64,000 nucleotides of DNA from JAJDZL01 sp965220665 (GTDB taxonomy: Bacteria > Pseudomonadota > Gammaproteobacteria > Arenicellales > JAJDZL01). The stretch is from the NCBI GenBank assembly GCA_965220665.1, contig CBDCQQ010000005.1, positions 62,001-126,000 on the forward strand, given 5' to 3'. The translations under genes and the position numbers were made by a program. Below, one piece after another: positions 44,756-53,734 of this stretch (position 1 is the stretch's first letter; every line of letters starts with the position of its first letter). Under the pieces are notes generated by a model, which saw only the letters and a program-made list of their open reading frames with translations, was not told where the DNA came from and made no database searches.

Positions 44756-45605
44756 ACTTGTCTCAAATTCTTCACCAGTGGAACGCTTTCCAGATCCACG
44801 CAAGGTGCGGGGTGACGCACCTTTGATCATCGATACAGACCTATCCGTTGCAGCCCTGCTTGAGGCGTACCGTCTTGGATTTTACCCAAAGCCGGAAAGC
44901 GCGCTCGATGAGGTTACCTGGTGGTGTCCTGATCCGCGTACCGTCCTCTTCCTGAATGAATTTAAACCGTCTAGAAGCCTGCGTAAGAGTGTCAAAAACA
45001 GAGATTACTCAGTTACTCTAAACCAGGATTTTGGAAGAGTCATTCAACATTGCGCGGAGCGATTGCCTCCCAGAAAATTCAGCTTTGCAGTGCCAGATAA
45101 CCTCATGGAACAGCACAAACTAGATTGGTTGCTGGACTACCATAAAGCTGGACAACTTAAAGTTGATTTTCAGGAAGGTGTGATGAGCTTGGAGTGCGGT
45201 ACTCGTGAGCAGAGTTACGAAATTTTTGGACCTTTACCAACCTGGATCAGCCAAGAAATTATTGATGCCTACCTGGAGCTACACAGACATGGATATGCAC
45301 ATTCTGTAGAAACGTGGCATAACGGCAATTTAATCGGAGGCCTCTATGGTGTCAGTCTGGGTCGTATTTTTTTCGGCGAAAGCATGTTTTCGTTAAAGTC
45401 GGACGCATCTAAAGTTGCTCTCTATCATTTGACTCATCACCTCAGACACTCAGAATTTGAATTGATTGACTGCCAGGAACCAACCCCCTTGCTTTTCAGT
45501 TTGGGTGCGAGAGAAATTTCTCGCAACTCATATCTTGACATTCTCGAACGATCAGTAGATTTGAGTTCATCCTCATCCATATGGCTTGACTGGTCAACCC
45601 CCTAA
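44748..45605 (+). CDS. aat: Leucyl/phenylalanyl-tRNA-protein transferase with internal insertion
   Basis: Aat adds Leu or Phe to proteins with N-terminal Arg or Lys, marking them for ClpAP. The family core is clear: LLEAYRLGFYPKP, WWCPDPRTVLF near residue 62, SRSLRKSVK, HSVETWHNGNLIGGLYGVSLG near 188 and GESMFSLKSDASKVAL near 213, then LIDCQ and SLGAREISR. The product is 285 residues instead of about 235. Nearly all the extra length (about 55 residues, 115-170) lies between VIQHCAE and TWISQE, where the E. coli protein has six residues. Translation starts at ATG 44748 inside the preceding gene, implying coupling. Confidence 0.88.
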   Translation: MNKLVSNSSPVERFPDPRKVRGDAPLIIDTDLSVAALLEAYRLGFYPKPESALDEVTWWCPDPRTVLFLNEFKPSRSLRKSVKNRDYSVTLNQDFGRVIQHCAERLPPRKFSFAVPDNLMEQHKLDWLLDYHKAGQLKVDFQEGVMSLECGTREQSYEIFGPLPTWISQEIIDAYLELHRHGYAHSVETWHNGNLIGGLYGVSLGRIFFGESMFSLKSDASKVALYHLTHHLRHSEFELIDCQEPTPLLFSLGAREISRNSYLDILERSVDLSSSSSIWLDWSTP

Positions 45606-45749
45606 ATCTTCAGTGATTCAGAATTTACAAAATGCACTAAATATCAATAAAATTGAGATTCAAATTACAAAGAAAATAAATTTATCCTACTATAATGAGA
45701 TTGAAAACAAATACTTTTTATCTAATCGCGAAATTAAAGGCTTGCCAAT

Positions 45750-46196
45750 ATGTTCAAAACAAGAAATCTGACTAGTTTTCGTTTGGTGATTTTGGGCTCA
45801 ATTTCCCTTTTCGCCCTATCGATTTCCGCTTGCGCTCCAAGAGCCGAACCGGAAGTTATGGAAGAACCAATGGAAGAGGTTGTCGAGGTCATGGAAGAGG
45901 TTGCACCTTTGGTTGTTTCAGATGACACTCATGTCGTATCAGCAGGTGAAAGTCTGTGGTCAATTTCAGGTTTGACTTCCATTTACAACGACTCTTTTCG
46001 CTGGCCACTAATTTACGGTCACAACAAAGATATTGAGGATGCCGACCTGATTCATCCGGGCCAGGAACTGTCCATCCCGCGTGACCTTGTTCGCGCTGAT
46101 ATCGATGCAGCTGTAGCACATGCCAAGAATCGAGGTGCTTGGGCAATCGGAGTAATTGAGGAATCTGACATGCAATATCGTGCCAACTCAATGTAG
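45750..46196 (+). CDS. LysM-domain lipoprotein
   Basis: The 148-residue product has a lipobox near Cys28 (SISAC), then a very acidic spacer (EPEVMEEPMEEVVEVMEE) and one LysM domain (about residues 60-110: HVVSAGESLWSISG...IHPGQELSIP), which binds peptidoglycan. A short C-terminal tail follows. This is a lipid-anchored envelope protein that should touch the cell wall. Upstream, TATAAT at 45691-45696 in an AT-rich region is a likely -10 box, with a weak -35. A long hairpin follows the stop. Function unknown; similar LysM lipoproteins occur near topA/def genes in other bacteria. Confidence 0.82.
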   Translation: MFKTRNLTSFRLVILGSISLFALSISACAPRAEPEVMEEPMEEVVEVMEEVAPLVVSDDTHVVSAGESLWSISGLTSIYNDSFRWPLIYGHNKDIEDADLIHPGQELSIPRDLVRADIDAAVAHAKNRGAWAIGVIEESDMQYRANSM

Positions 46197-46296
46197 TGAT
46201 TGCTGACAGCTAATTCGCGTTCAACTTGGAGTAGTTCCGAAAGGATGCGGTTAACTACTCAGAGAGTTAAAACTCACTCAATAACCAAATTCGATC

Positions 46297-46338
46297 ATCA
46301 CCGGGTAGAAGAATTCTCTAATTCTTCTACCCGGTGAT
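46297..46338 (+). terminator. Long perfect hairpin after the LysM lipoprotein gene
   Basis: A 19-base perfect stem (46297-46315 with 46320-46338; arms begin ATCACCGGGTAG) closes a 4-base loop. Only three T follow, so it is either an efficient hairpin-driven terminator or a dyad with another role. It lies 49 bases before slt. Confidence 0.6.
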
Positions 46339-46386
46339 TTCAGCGTGTCCGGTAAACCTGACACTCTGACCCACATATAGTCTTTT

Positions 46387-48369
46387 ATGCGCCACCTGTA
46401 CTCAGCGCCTTATCGATGGTGTGTAATTGCACTCATCGGTGTATTGTTGTTCGTCGCAACCCACACCCATGCCAGCATAGACCTGAATGAGCAACGCTCA
46501 ACTTATCTTGATGCTAATTCACTGCTGAACCAAAAAAAGGTATCAGCCTGGCTGAAATTAAAACCTAAGCTGAAAGACTACCCTCTCTACCACTACCTCA
46601 TCATAAAAGAAGTCCGAGCGACTCACTCGGATTACTCAAACAGACAAATTGACCGAATAATTTCCAGAGTCGATATTCCACTGCCAGGCAGCTTTAGAAA
46701 TTGGTGGCTGGATCGATTGATTGTTCGAAACGACTGGGAGTTGATCATCAAGCACTTTTCAGATTCAGATACGACGGAAACAAAGTGCTCTGTAGCCAGA
46801 GCTGTATTGAATACCGGATCGCGAGAAGACGCCATTCGACACATAGAGCCCCTTTGGCTGGTTTCACGATCTCAACCCAAGCAATGTGACCCGCTGTTTG
46901 ACTATGCACTCAAACACGGATTGATTGACGATGATCTGATTTGGCAGCGAATACTTCTGACCTCACGAAAAAATCGGCCGAATATGACGAAATATCTACG
47001 CGGTCTATTACGATCCGATGAGGTAAAGAAATGGGTCAAGCGTTTAAATCAGACCCATAAAAATCCGCGAACAATGCTCAGAAGGAATATTGACCAATGG
47101 AGTCAGTCTCACTACGGACGACAGGTCATCACCTACGGCATGGTAAGAATAACGAGGAAGGACTCTGATGCCGGTTATGCATTCTGGCAGGAACTGAAAT
47201 CCAGAGAACTTGAAGCTGTCAAGAGACTTACAGATACCGAGAAACGGATCGCACAGATTCTGGGCTGGCGACGCCATCTTCACGCTTACAGCATGCTGGC
47301 CAATTTACCGGAATCTTTGCACAGTACGAGTACTCTGGAACTGATGGCCAGAAATGCACTTGCAAGAGAAAACTGGGAACACGTACTGAATGCTATCAGC
47401 CGAATGTCAGATAGCGATGCGCAACGCATTGAGTGGCGTTATTGGCGTGCCCGGGCACTTGACGAAACCGGATACCGTCGGGAAGCAGTGGAACTACTCA
47501 CTTCAATTGCAGAAGAAAGACACTTTTATGGATTTCTTGCAGCAGACCAATTGGGGTTACCTTACAACCTGTCCCAAGCCGGGCTGAATTCTGTATCGAA
47601 AGACCAGGGTTTACAACTAGAAGCCGAACCTGCTATCGCGCGCATTCGTGAATGGCTTGCGTTCAACAAACCTTACAGTGCTCGTAGCGAGTTAACTCAC
47701 TTACGCAAAAAGCGTGCGGGTCAGTCGGAATTCTGGATTCAGGCTGCGAATTTGTTTCATACCTGGAATTGGCACGATGGTGCAATTCGTTCCATGTTTG
47801 CATCTGGGCGGTCTTCAGAATTTGAAGTCTCGCTCTCCCACCCTTCACCTTATCTTAATGTGGTACGAAGAGAAGCAATCCGGCATCGAGTCCCGGAATA
47901 CTGGATTTTAGGGATCATGCGACAGGAGAGCTTGTTTATTCACGATATTCGTTCAGGTGCCGGTGCTGTGGGCTTACTGCAGTTGATGCCGAAAACCGCT
48001 CAAAATGTTGCAAAAAAGAACCGCCTCAAGAAACCGTCAAGAAACGATCTGTCGAAAGTAGCACTCAATGTTCGTTTGGGTACTTCATACTTTCGATCAT
48101 TGCTTGATCAGACTGAAGGCAACACAATCCATTCACTTGTGGGATATAACGCCGGGCCAAGGCGAATTAAGCAATGGAAGAAAATGATTCCAGCCAAGGA
48201 TCCGGCAGCATGGGTCGAGTCGATCCCATTTACAGAAACTCGCAACTACGTTAAAAAAATTCTTGTGAACTTCATCATTTACGAGAAAATTTTCACCACC
48301 CAGCATGCCCGTATCAGAGAATACCTTCCGGTCCCGAATTGGCAACATGCTTTGAAAGCAAATGATTGA
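46387..48369 (+). CDS. slt: Soluble lytic murein transglycosylase
   Basis: Slt cleaves peptidoglycan to 1,6-anhydromuropeptides in the periplasm. The 660-residue product has a signal peptide (cleavage near HASIDL), a long alpha-helical superhelical ring domain (about 30-470) and a C-terminal lysozyme-like domain with the catalytic Glu in RQESLFIHDIRSGAGAVGLLQLMP near residue 515 and GYNAGPRRIKQWK near 590. Length matches Slt70. Its last 8 bases overlap the acylphosphatase start. Confidence 0.93.
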   Translation: MRHLYSAPYRWCVIALIGVLLFVATHTHASIDLNEQRSTYLDANSLLNQKKVSAWLKLKPKLKDYPLYHYLIIKEVRATHSDYSNRQIDRIISRVDIPLPGSFRNWWLDRLIVRNDWELIIKHFSDSDTTETKCSVARAVLNTGSREDAIRHIEPLWLVSRSQPKQCDPLFDYALKHGLIDDDLIWQRILLTSRKNRPNMTKYLRGLLRSDEVKKWVKRLNQTHKNPRTMLRRNIDQWSQSHYGRQVITYGMVRITRKDSDAGYAFWQELKSRELEAVKRLTDTEKRIAQILGWRRHLHAYSMLANLPESLHSTSTLELMARNALARENWEHVLNAISRMSDSDAQRIEWRYWRARALDETGYRREAVELLTSIAEERHFYGFLAADQLGLPYNLSQAGLNSVSKDQGLQLEAEPAIARIREWLAFNKPYSARSELTHLRKKRAGQSEFWIQAANLFHTWNWHDGAIRSMFASGRSSEFEVSLSHPSPYLNVVRREAIRHRVPEYWILGIMRQESLFIHDIRSGAGAVGLLQLMPKTAQNVAKKNRLKKPSRNDLSKVALNVRLGTSYFRSLLDQTEGNTIHSLVGYNAGPRRIKQWKKMIPAKDPAAWVESIPFTETRNYVKKILVNFIIYEKIFTTQHARIREYLPVPNWQHALKAND

Positions 48370-48649
48370 AACACGTAAATATATCGTTTCTGGTCTGGTT
48401 CAAGGCGTCTGGTATCGTCGACATGCGGCTGAAGCCGCTACCGAAATAGGAATTCAAGGCTGGGTGCAAAACACATCGGATGGCAAAGTAGAACTTCTTG
48501 CCAAAGGTGATCTGGAACAATTCGATCAATTACAGTTAGCCCTGTGGAAAGGATCGCCGATGTCGAACGTCACTGATGTTGCTTTTGAGCCGGCGGAGGA
48601 TTTTGCTGCCAAGGGATTTACAATCAATTGGGCACAACCGCCTAATTGA
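48362..48649 (+). CDS. acyP: Acylphosphatase
   Basis: The 95-residue product has the small acylphosphatase fold, which hydrolyses acyl phosphates such as carbamoyl or acetyl phosphate. The phosphate-binding loop is GLVQGVWYRRHAAE with the catalytic Arg near residue 20; the catalytic Asn is in GWVQNTSDGKVEL near 38. It overlaps the end of slt by 8 bases, so it is translated from that transcript; a functional link to slt is not apparent. Confidence 0.9.
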   Translation: MIETRKYIVSGLVQGVWYRRHAAEAATEIGIQGWVQNTSDGKVELLAKGDLEQFDQLQLALWKGSPMSNVTDVAFEPAEDFAAKGFTINWAQPPN

Positions 48650-48655
48650 TGACCC

Positions 48656-50362
48656 TTAATGATTGATTCGCTGCAGCAGCACTTCAGTCAGACCGTCGAG
48701 TGAAAGGTGTTCCAAAGCCTCTTTGCCGCGCCTTTTGTATTCAATTTGCCCGTTGGCAATACCGCGATCAGACACTACAAGCCGATGCGGGATGCCAAGT
48801 AGATCCATATCGGCAAACTTAACACCCGGACGATCGTCGCGATCATCCAGCATCACTTCAATACCTGCTTGCGTGAGAGTGTCGTGAACATACAGCGAAA
48901 CTCTGGCGACATCCGCCGATTGCTGAAAGTTGATTGGCACAATACACACCAAAAATGGAGCAATCGGTTCCGGCCAAATAATACCAGAGTCATCATTGTT
49001 CTGCTCGATGGCGGCGGCTACGATGCGAGATACCCCAATGCCATAGCAGCCCATCCACATCACTGCATTTTCACCATTGGCATCGAGGCAGGTTGCATCA
49101 AACGATTCACTGTACTTTGTACCGAGTTGAAATACGTGTCCGACTTCAATGCCGCGTTTAACAGTTATGGACTTGGCCGGATTATTTGGACACGGGTCCC
49201 CGTTTACTGCTTTACGCAAGTCGACAAACTGCGGTTCCGGCAAATCACGGCCCCAGTTTACACCGCAATAGTGGTGTTCGCGCTGATTTGCTCCACATAC
49301 AAAATCTGACATTTCGCGAGTGGCGTAATCTGCATATATCGGTATTTTGAGTCCGATCGGCCCGACAGAACCGGACTGGGCTCCGGTTGCTTTTTCAACC
49401 GCATCCGCCCCAGCCATCTGTAATGGGCTTTCAATTCCCGGAACCTTCACAGCTTTAATCAGGTTCAATTCATGATCACCGCGGAGCAATAATGCAACAG
49501 GTCCATTTTCTCCCTGTACCAATAGTGTTTTCAGGGTTTGACACGACGGAACTGACAGAAATTTACACAAGTCTTCAATTGTGCGAACTGCCGGGGTTTC
49601 GACTAAAGCCAATGATTCTTTCGCTGGCTTTGGCGGTCCGGAAGGTGGCAAATTGATCATTTCAACATTGGCTGCAAAATTAGCATCAGTATTGATGCCG
49701 ATGCCATCCTCACCGGAATCGGCCAACACATGAAATTCAGTTGAAACACTGCCACCAATAGCGCCTGAATCAGCCGCAACTGCGACAAAATCCAGTCCCA
49801 AACGTTCGAACACCTTGCAGTAAGCGTCGTACATGACCTGATAAGCCTGTTCCATCCCCGCTCTGTTGACATCGAAAGAATAGGCATCTTTCATGAGAAA
49901 TTCGCGGCAACGCATCACCCCAAATCTAGGACGAACTTCATCGCGAAATTTCCACTGAATCTGGTAGAAATTGGCGGGTAGCTGACGGTAGCTGCGAACT
50001 TCATTATTGATCAGCGTCGTAATCACTTCCTCATGAGTCGGACCCAGGCAGAAATCACGTTTATGGCGATCTTGGAATCGGAGCAATTCCGGTCCAAAAA
50101 AATCCCAACGGCCAGACTCTCGCCATATTTCTGCCGGCTGAACAGACGGCATAAGCACTTCTTGAGCACCAGCCCGATTCATCTCTTCACGGACAATGTT
50201 CTCCACTTTTCTTAGCACTCGCAAACCGGTTGGAAGCCAGCTGTATATACCAGATGCGAGCTGCCGAATCATACCAGCTCTCAACATCAGCCGATGGCTG
50301 ACGATTTCCACATCCGCCGGCACCTGCCTCACTGTCGCTAGCAAATTTTCTGTTGACCTCAA
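48656..50362 (-). CDS. proS: Prolyl-tRNA synthetase (bacterial type)
   Basis: ProS charges tRNA-Pro. The 568-residue length and the insertion between class II motifs 2 and 3 (about 225-400, including the editing domain) mark the bacterial type. Motif 2 is FRDEVRPRFGVMRCREFLMKDAYSF near residue 140, motif 3 includes GCYGIGVSRIVAA near 440, and the anticodon domain follows. It is the last gene of the minus-strand run that starts at xseB and it converges on the acylphosphatase gene. Confidence 0.96.
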   Translation of the reverse strand: MRSTENLLATVRQVPADVEIVSHRLMLRAGMIRQLASGIYSWLPTGLRVLRKVENIVREEMNRAGAQEVLMPSVQPAEIWRESGRWDFFGPELLRFQDRHKRDFCLGPTHEEVITTLINNEVRSYRQLPANFYQIQWKFRDEVRPRFGVMRCREFLMKDAYSFDVNRAGMEQAYQVMYDAYCKVFERLGLDFVAVAADSGAIGGSVSTEFHVLADSGEDGIGINTDANFAANVEMINLPPSGPPKPAKESLALVETPAVRTIEDLCKFLSVPSCQTLKTLLVQGENGPVALLLRGDHELNLIKAVKVPGIESPLQMAGADAVEKATGAQSGSVGPIGLKIPIYADYATREMSDFVCGANQREHHYCGVNWGRDLPEPQFVDLRKAVNGDPCPNNPAKSITVKRGIEVGHVFQLGTKYSESFDATCLDANGENAVMWMGCYGIGVSRIVAAAIEQNNDDSGIIWPEPIAPFLVCIVPINFQQSADVARVSLYVHDTLTQAGIEVMLDDRDDRPGVKFADMDLLGIPHRLVVSDRGIANGQIEYKRRGKEALEHLSLDGLTEVLLQRINH

Positions 50363-50386
50363 AAATTCCTCCTGTTCGGTTTCCGC

Positions 50387-50875
50387 TTACCAGCGCTCCT
50401 TGTCCCATCTTTCCGGGTTAGCCCAATTCTTCGCATTCAACCACTGTGGAACCGGCTTGTATGACTCAAGACTAAACTCATACCACTGAGGTTGGCCGGA
50501 CCCGAATTGCTGCGGGCTGATCATTCGCATTCCTTGCGCTATCGCATTAGTATGGTTGTATCGCAGCAGCATTTTCTGAGGTACCATCACCCAAAGCATC
50601 CTAGCATGTAAGTCGCGCAATATACACACCAATTGCTCAGCCAGCTCGACATTCATGCGGTTCAGCAAATCTGCAACAACTACAAATTCATATCGCCCCA
50701 AAGGCAAAATCGATTTCTCAATACTCTCAAAGTCTGTGTGCTCAAACTCAATTTCTGGAGTACTGTCCAGGCAATTTGCTAAACCGGGTGGGACTTCCGG
50801 GGATATCAGCAACAAGGAAGCTGGCTTTTTAGCGACGAGCCGGTCGATCAAAGTCTGTTCAAGTTCCACTTCCAC
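50387..50875 (-). CDS. Conserved hypothetical protein, DUF6231-like
   Basis: This 162-residue protein has a Rossmann-like pattern: an acidic N-terminus, a beta strand ASLLLISPEVP, and a central YEFVVVADLLNRM, which resembles a degenerate SAM-binding domain. The ending VPQWLNAKNWANPERWDKERW is typical of a gammaproteobacterial family I recall as DUF6231, whose function is unknown. No signal peptide. It lies 24 bases upstream of proS on the same strand, inside the xseB-proS run. The family name is from memory, so I rate it moderate. Confidence 0.6.
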   Translation of the reverse strand: MEVELEQTLIDRLVAKKPASLLLISPEVPPGLANCLDSTPEIEFEHTDFESIEKSILPLGRYEFVVVADLLNRMNVELAEQLVCILRDLHARMLWVMVPQKMLLRYNHTNAIAQGMRMISPQQFGSGQPQWYEFSLESYKPVPQWLNAKNWANPERWDKERW

Positions 50876-50941
50876 GAGTCAAAACGACCGCTCAGGATTT
50901 CAGATAATCGCTCGCAGCATATCAGTCAGCACGGGAATTGA

Positions 50942-51778
50942 CTAGCCTTCTTCTCTGGTACCGGAAATTTTTGCATAGGCGGAATGATTGTGAATTGATT
51001 CGAAGTTTTCCGATTCAACTGCATACGAAACAACTCGTTCATCCTGAATGAGTTCACCGGCAATATCACGCACCATATCCTCTACAAACTTTGGATTGTC
51101 GTAAGCCTCCTCAGTTACATACTTTTCGTCAGGCCGTTTCAAAAGTCCATAGAGTTGCGAGCTTGCATTGGACTCTGCAATATCAATCAATTCTTCAATC
51201 CAGACAAATTCTTCTGCAAGTACTGTAATCGTCACATGAGAACGCTGATTGTGAGCGCCATAGCTTGAAATTTCTTTCGAGCATGGACATAGGCTAGTAA
51301 CTGGAACAATGACCCGGGTCGTGATTTGCACTGCGTCGTCCGTCAATTCACCAAACAGCGTAACTTCGTAATCCACCAAGCTCCTTACTCCCGTCACTGG
51401 TGCGCTCTTTTCACGAAAATACGGAAAAGTCATCTCGATTCTACTCGTCTTGGATGCCAGTTTATCGGCAACCTGCTTGACAATTTCTTTAAACGAATGC
51501 ACCGAAATCACATTTTCGTGGTCATTCAAAACCTCAACGAATCTGGACATGTGAGTGCCCTTGAAGTTATGGGGTAATCCCACATACATATTGAAAGTGG
51601 CAACGGTGTATTGATCGCCATGCGCGCGATCACGTACCTTTACCGGATGACGGATTTCACGGATACCGACCTGGTCAATGGCGAGCTTCCGGGTATCCTG
51701 CTTCGCCTGAATATCTGGAATTGAACTTTCAGCTGGTTCTACGGGAACCGGAACCAATTGTGGAAACTTCATATGCAA
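50942..51778 (-). CDS. folE2: GTP cyclohydrolase I type 2 (FolE2)
   Basis: FolE2 (GCYH-IB) makes dihydroneopterin triphosphate from GTP, the first step of folate and queuosine synthesis, and replaces or backs up FolE with a non-zinc metal. The 278-residue product has the family signature TSLCPCSKEISSYGAHNQRSHV near residue 165 and a conserved metal-binding cysteine in that segment. Many bacteria keep FolE2 under Zur control; I saw no clear Zur site here. It lies 13 bases after dxs on the same strand. Confidence 0.93.
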   Translation of the reverse strand: MHMKFPQLVPVPVEPAESSIPDIQAKQDTRKLAIDQVGIREIRHPVKVRDRAHGDQYTVATFNMYVGLPHNFKGTHMSRFVEVLNDHENVISVHSFKEIVKQVADKLASKTSRIEMTFPYFREKSAPVTGVRSLVDYEVTLFGELTDDAVQITTRVIVPVTSLCPCSKEISSYGAHNQRSHVTITVLAEEFVWIEELIDIAESNASSQLYGLLKRPDEKYVTEEAYDNPKFVEDMVRDIAGELIQDERVVSYAVESENFESIHNHSAYAKISGTREEG

Positions 51779-51791
51779 TTCTCCTTGACGA

Positions 51792-53678
51792 CTATGCCAG
51801 ATCCAGAGATTTTATCTGTTCTATGATTGAATCGGGGTCTATCCCAGCTTCGGCAAACACATCTTTGGGATTACCGTGATCAAAAATTTTGTCGGGAATT
51901 CCTAAATTGATCATTTTCGTAGGCAATTTATGCCTGTTTAGAACTTCATTCACTGCAGACCCCGCTCCTCCTGCGATGACATGCTCTTCCACTGTTAACA
52001 GCCATTCATGCGACTTCGCCATTTTCAAAACTGTTTCTTCATCGATAGGTTTGACGAATCGCATGTTGACCACAGTAACATCAACCTGCTCAGCTACGGC
52101 TTTAGCAGTGGCCAGCATACTGCCGAACGCCAGAATCGCAACACCTTTTTTCTTCGAGTCACTTCGTTCACGAACAACTTCGGCGACTCCAATCGGAATT
52201 TCCTGCATTTCTTCCTGTTGTTCTGCACCGATTCCGGCGCCGCGCGGATAACGTACCGATGCAGGACCCTCGTGCATATAGGCTGTAAACAGCATATTAC
52301 GCGTTTCCGCCTCATCCGAAGGAGCCATCACAACCATGTTAGGAATGCAGCGAAGGTAAGCGTAATCATAGTGTCCTGCATGGGTAGCTCCATCACCTCC
52401 GATGTAACCGGCCCGGTCAAGGGCAAAAGTGACATCAAGGTTTTGAATGCATACATCATGAATCAGTTGATCATAGGCACGCTGCAAAAAGGTCGAGTAA
52501 ATGGCAACGACGGGTTTTGCTTTTTCGCAGGCAAGCCCTGCTGCGAAGGTTACTGAATGCTGTTCTGCAATTCCAACATCAAAGTAACGTTCGGGAAACC
52601 TGGTTTGAAATTCAACCAGTCCCGAGCCTTCACGCATGGCTGGTGTAATGCCAAACAATCGGTGGTCTTTTTCCGCCATATCACAGAGCCATTTACCAAA
52701 CACCTGGGTGTACGAAACAGCGCTGGCGGTTTTTTTCTGCATCTCTCCGGTCGCAGGTTCAAACGGCGACACACCATGATAACGAAGCGGGTCGGATTCT
52801 GCAGGTTCGTACCCCTTACCTTTCCTGGTGACAATATGTAAGAATCTGGGCCCCGAAATCCTCGACAGGTTCTTGAGCGTTTTCAGAAGAGTTGGAATAT
52901 CGTGCCCATCAATTGGGCCAATGTAGTAGAACCCCAATTCCTCAAACAGAGAACTCGGTAGAATTAATCCTTTGGCATGTGATTCTATCCGGTTTGAAAG
53001 CTCCTGCACTCCCCGCGGCATTACACCGAGAACTGATTTTCCACCTTCCCGGATTGACATGTACGTTCTGCCCGACATAAGTCGGGCCAGGTAATTGGAA
53101 ACAGCACCCACGTTGGGTGAAATTGACATTTCGTTATCGTTCAGAATAACCAGCAGGTCCGATGATGAAGCGCCCGCATTATTGAGAGCTTCGTAGGCGA
53201 GGCCGGCAGTCATTGCGCCATCCCCAATTATGGCGACAACATGTCGCTTTTCTCCCTGTGCTGCCAGAGCTACCGACATTCCAAGAGCAGCAGAAATTGA
53301 GGTGCTTGAGTGACCGGCACCAAAAGTGTCATATTCACTTTCATCCCGTTTCAGAAAACCGCTCAGTCCTCCAGGCTTTCGAATGGTGTGCATCAACTCC
53401 TTGCGACCCGTAAGAATCTTGTGAGGATAGGCCTGGTGTCCTATATCCCAGACTAATCTGTCTATTGGCGTGTCGTACAGATAATGCAGTACCACGGTCA
53501 ATTCAACTGTACCGAGTCCTGCAGCCAAGTGGCCTCCGGTTTTTGAAGTTACCTCTACCAGAAAGTCGCGTACTTCTGATGCGAGTTGCGGCAGCTGACT
53601 TTCAGACAGATTTTTAATGTCTGAAGGAGAATCTATTTGACTTAAGAGTTCGTAGTTGTTCACACCAATTACTTCCAT
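51792..53678 (-). CDS. dxs: 1-deoxy-D-xylulose-5-phosphate synthase
   Basis: Dxs condenses pyruvate with glyceraldehyde 3-phosphate using thiamine diphosphate, the entry step of the MEP isoprenoid pathway. The 628-residue product has the ThDP motif GDGAMTAGLAYEALNNAG near residue 150, the glutamate region in IAEQHSVTFAAGLA near 370, and DRAGYIGGDGATHAG near 428. Size is typical. It follows ispA by 56 bases, the usual xseB-ispA-dxs order. Confidence 0.95.
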   Translation of the reverse strand: MEVIGVNNYELLSQIDSPSDIKNLSESQLPQLASEVRDFLVEVTSKTGGHLAAGLGTVELTVVLHYLYDTPIDRLVWDIGHQAYPHKILTGRKELMHTIRKPGGLSGFLKRDESEYDTFGAGHSSTSISAALGMSVALAAQGEKRHVVAIIGDGAMTAGLAYEALNNAGASSSDLLVILNDNEMSISPNVGAVSNYLARLMSGRTYMSIREGGKSVLGVMPRGVQELSNRIESHAKGLILPSSLFEELGFYYIGPIDGHDIPTLLKTLKNLSRISGPRFLHIVTRKGKGYEPAESDPLRYHGVSPFEPATGEMQKKTASAVSYTQVFGKWLCDMAEKDHRLFGITPAMREGSGLVEFQTRFPERYFDVGIAEQHSVTFAAGLACEKAKPVVAIYSTFLQRAYDQLIHDVCIQNLDVTFALDRAGYIGGDGATHAGHYDYAYLRCIPNMVVMAPSDEAETRNMLFTAYMHEGPASVRYPRGAGIGAEQQEEMQEIPIGVAEVVRERSDSKKKGVAILAFGSMLATAKAVAEQVDVTVVNMRFVKPIDEETVLKMAKSHEWLLTVEEHVIAGGAGSAVNEVLNRHKLPTKMINLGIPDKIFDHGNPKDVFAEAGIDPDSIIEQIKSLDLA

Positions 53679-53734
53679 ATGTGCTATGGCCTTGATTGCA
53701 GTAAATCACGTTTTAGCATTGCAGAGTATTCCAA

